From: Lachnospiraceae bacterium UBA5902 | Lineage (GTDB): Bacteria; Bacillota; Clostridia; Lachnospirales; Lachnospiraceae | DNA length: 24,367 nt | Direction of reading: 5' to 3' | NCBI GenBank assembly: GCA_002431865.1 | Contig: DJEI01000104.1 | Span: 1-24,367 of the forward strand | In this document: one piece after another, positions 23,881 to 24,367 of the stretch | Layout: the number at the start of each line of letters is the position of its first letter | Numbering within the stretch: the first letter of the stretch is position 1 | Position numbers and translations under genes: made by a program | Notes under the pieces: generated by a model | The model's database searches: none | What the model was told of the DNA's origin: nothing | What the model saw: only the letters and a program-made list of their open reading frames with translations

Positions 23881-24367
23881 TTACTCTCCTTTTCTCAAAA
23901 GGAATGTGAATTCCTCATCTCCCAATCGAACTTCTGTCTTGTGCTTCAGAAGTACTTCCTTACCCGGCTGCAACTCTACCCCGTTTACATAGGTATGGTT
24001 TGTAGAATTGTTATCCTTGATATAGTTCACTCCATCATGCTGGATTATAATACAATGCTCCCGGCTGATTGCGCTGTTGTTCTCTATTGCATAATCGGCT
24101 TTTGTCTTTGACTTACCGATAATAAATTCTGGTTTTGTAATATTGATGATCTCTCCGGTTGATTTACGCACAAAGTGTGGAATCGGACGTGCACCACCAA
24201 GCTGTCCCATCAGATTGCCATTTGGCATCTGTGGTGCCTGTGGTCTTGGCATCTGTCCCATCATCGGTTGACCCATCAGTGGTACCGGCTGCCCCATCAG
24301 TGGCATCTGTGGCTTTGGCATCTCCGGTGCTGGTGCCTGTGGTTTTGGCATTTCCGGCGCTGGTGCC
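23881..24367 (-). CDS. FHA-domain protein with Pro/Gln/Met-rich N-terminal region (5' end outside window)
   Basis: The C-terminal part of a phosphothreonine-binding protein; the frame stays open to the right edge, so its start is not visible and a methionine at 24351 is probably internal. The visible N-terminal part is low complexity, with repeated APAPEMPKPQ and MGQP units (about 60 residues). The FHA domain follows: FIIGKSKTKADYAIENNSAI, the core SREHCIII, and DNNSTNHTYVNG, ending DEEFTFLLRKGE. The usual Gly-Arg of the first loop is Gly-Lys here, while the Ser, His and Asn positions are kept. It is the probable reader for phosphothreonines made by the downstream kinase, including the TDVLR array. 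No membrane segment is visible in this part. Confidence 0.9.
   Translation of the reverse strand, partial: APAPEMPKPQAPAPEMPKPQMPLMGQPVPLMGQPMMGQMPRPQAPQMPNGNLMGQLGGARPIPHFVRKSTGEIINITKPEFIIGKSKTKADYAIENNSAISREHCIIIQHDGVNYIKDNNSTNHTYVNGVELQPGKEVLLKHKTEVRLGDEEFTFLLRKGE

Noticed and set aside
23881..24351. Treating the methionine at 24351 as the start of the FHA protein
   Set aside because: The frame continues upstream to the edge with the same APAPEMPKPQ repeat, so this methionine is most likely internal.

Overview
The window is a stretch of Firmicutes chromosome, most likely from the family Lachnospiraceae (Clostridia). The main clues are an scfA-scfB-secDF cluster (a six-cysteine SCIFF peptide, its radical-SAM maturase and a fused SecDF), the order recJ-apt-relA-MBL hydrolase-hemZ, strong AGGAGG-type ribosome binding sites, and a TPR-tailed Ser/Thr kinase locus. 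The genus cannot be resolved from the sequence alone. Every gene I can support lies on the minus strand, so transcription runs from high to low coordinates. No rRNA, tRNA, CRISPR array, prophage or intact insertion sequence was seen.

Right-hand block (about 24.4 to 15.2 kb): a phospho-signalling operon. In transcription order it has an FHA-domain protein (cut by the window edge), a PP2C phosphatase, a membrane Ser/Thr kinase with a TPR-like outer region, a small membrane protein carrying a 12-member array of T-x-[VIL]-L motifs, and a roughly 1,614-residue membrane-anchored protein of repeated Ig-like domains. A terminator follows. The array motifs (mostly TDVLR) resemble the GarA/OdhI phosphothreonine site ETTSVFR. 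This suggests a multivalent docking tail written by the kinase, read by the FHA protein and erased by the phosphatase.

Middle block (about 15.1 to 11.4 kb): a promoter overlapping that terminator drives a second PP2C phosphatase and a HAD phosphatase. Then come a palindromic repeat element (copy B), a P-II-like protein, a CPA2 cation/proton antiporter and a small four-helix membrane protein.

Left block (about 11.4 kb to 1): a good sigma-A-type promoter starts scfA, followed by a hairpin, the SCIFF maturase gene and secDF, ending in a strong terminator. recJ, apt and relA follow closely, covering recombination/repair, adenine salvage and (p)ppGpp metabolism. The 485-bp gap after relA is filled by two large nested hairpins (copy A of the repeat element and an unrelated-looking one). 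An MBL hydrolase and hemZ, which runs off the left edge, complete the window.

The two least explained items are (1) the dispersed palindromic element, whose core is conserved between 2.6 kb and 13.6 kb while its self-complementary arms differ completely in sequence, and (2) the candidate phosphothreonine array embedded in the kinase/phosphatase/FHA operon.
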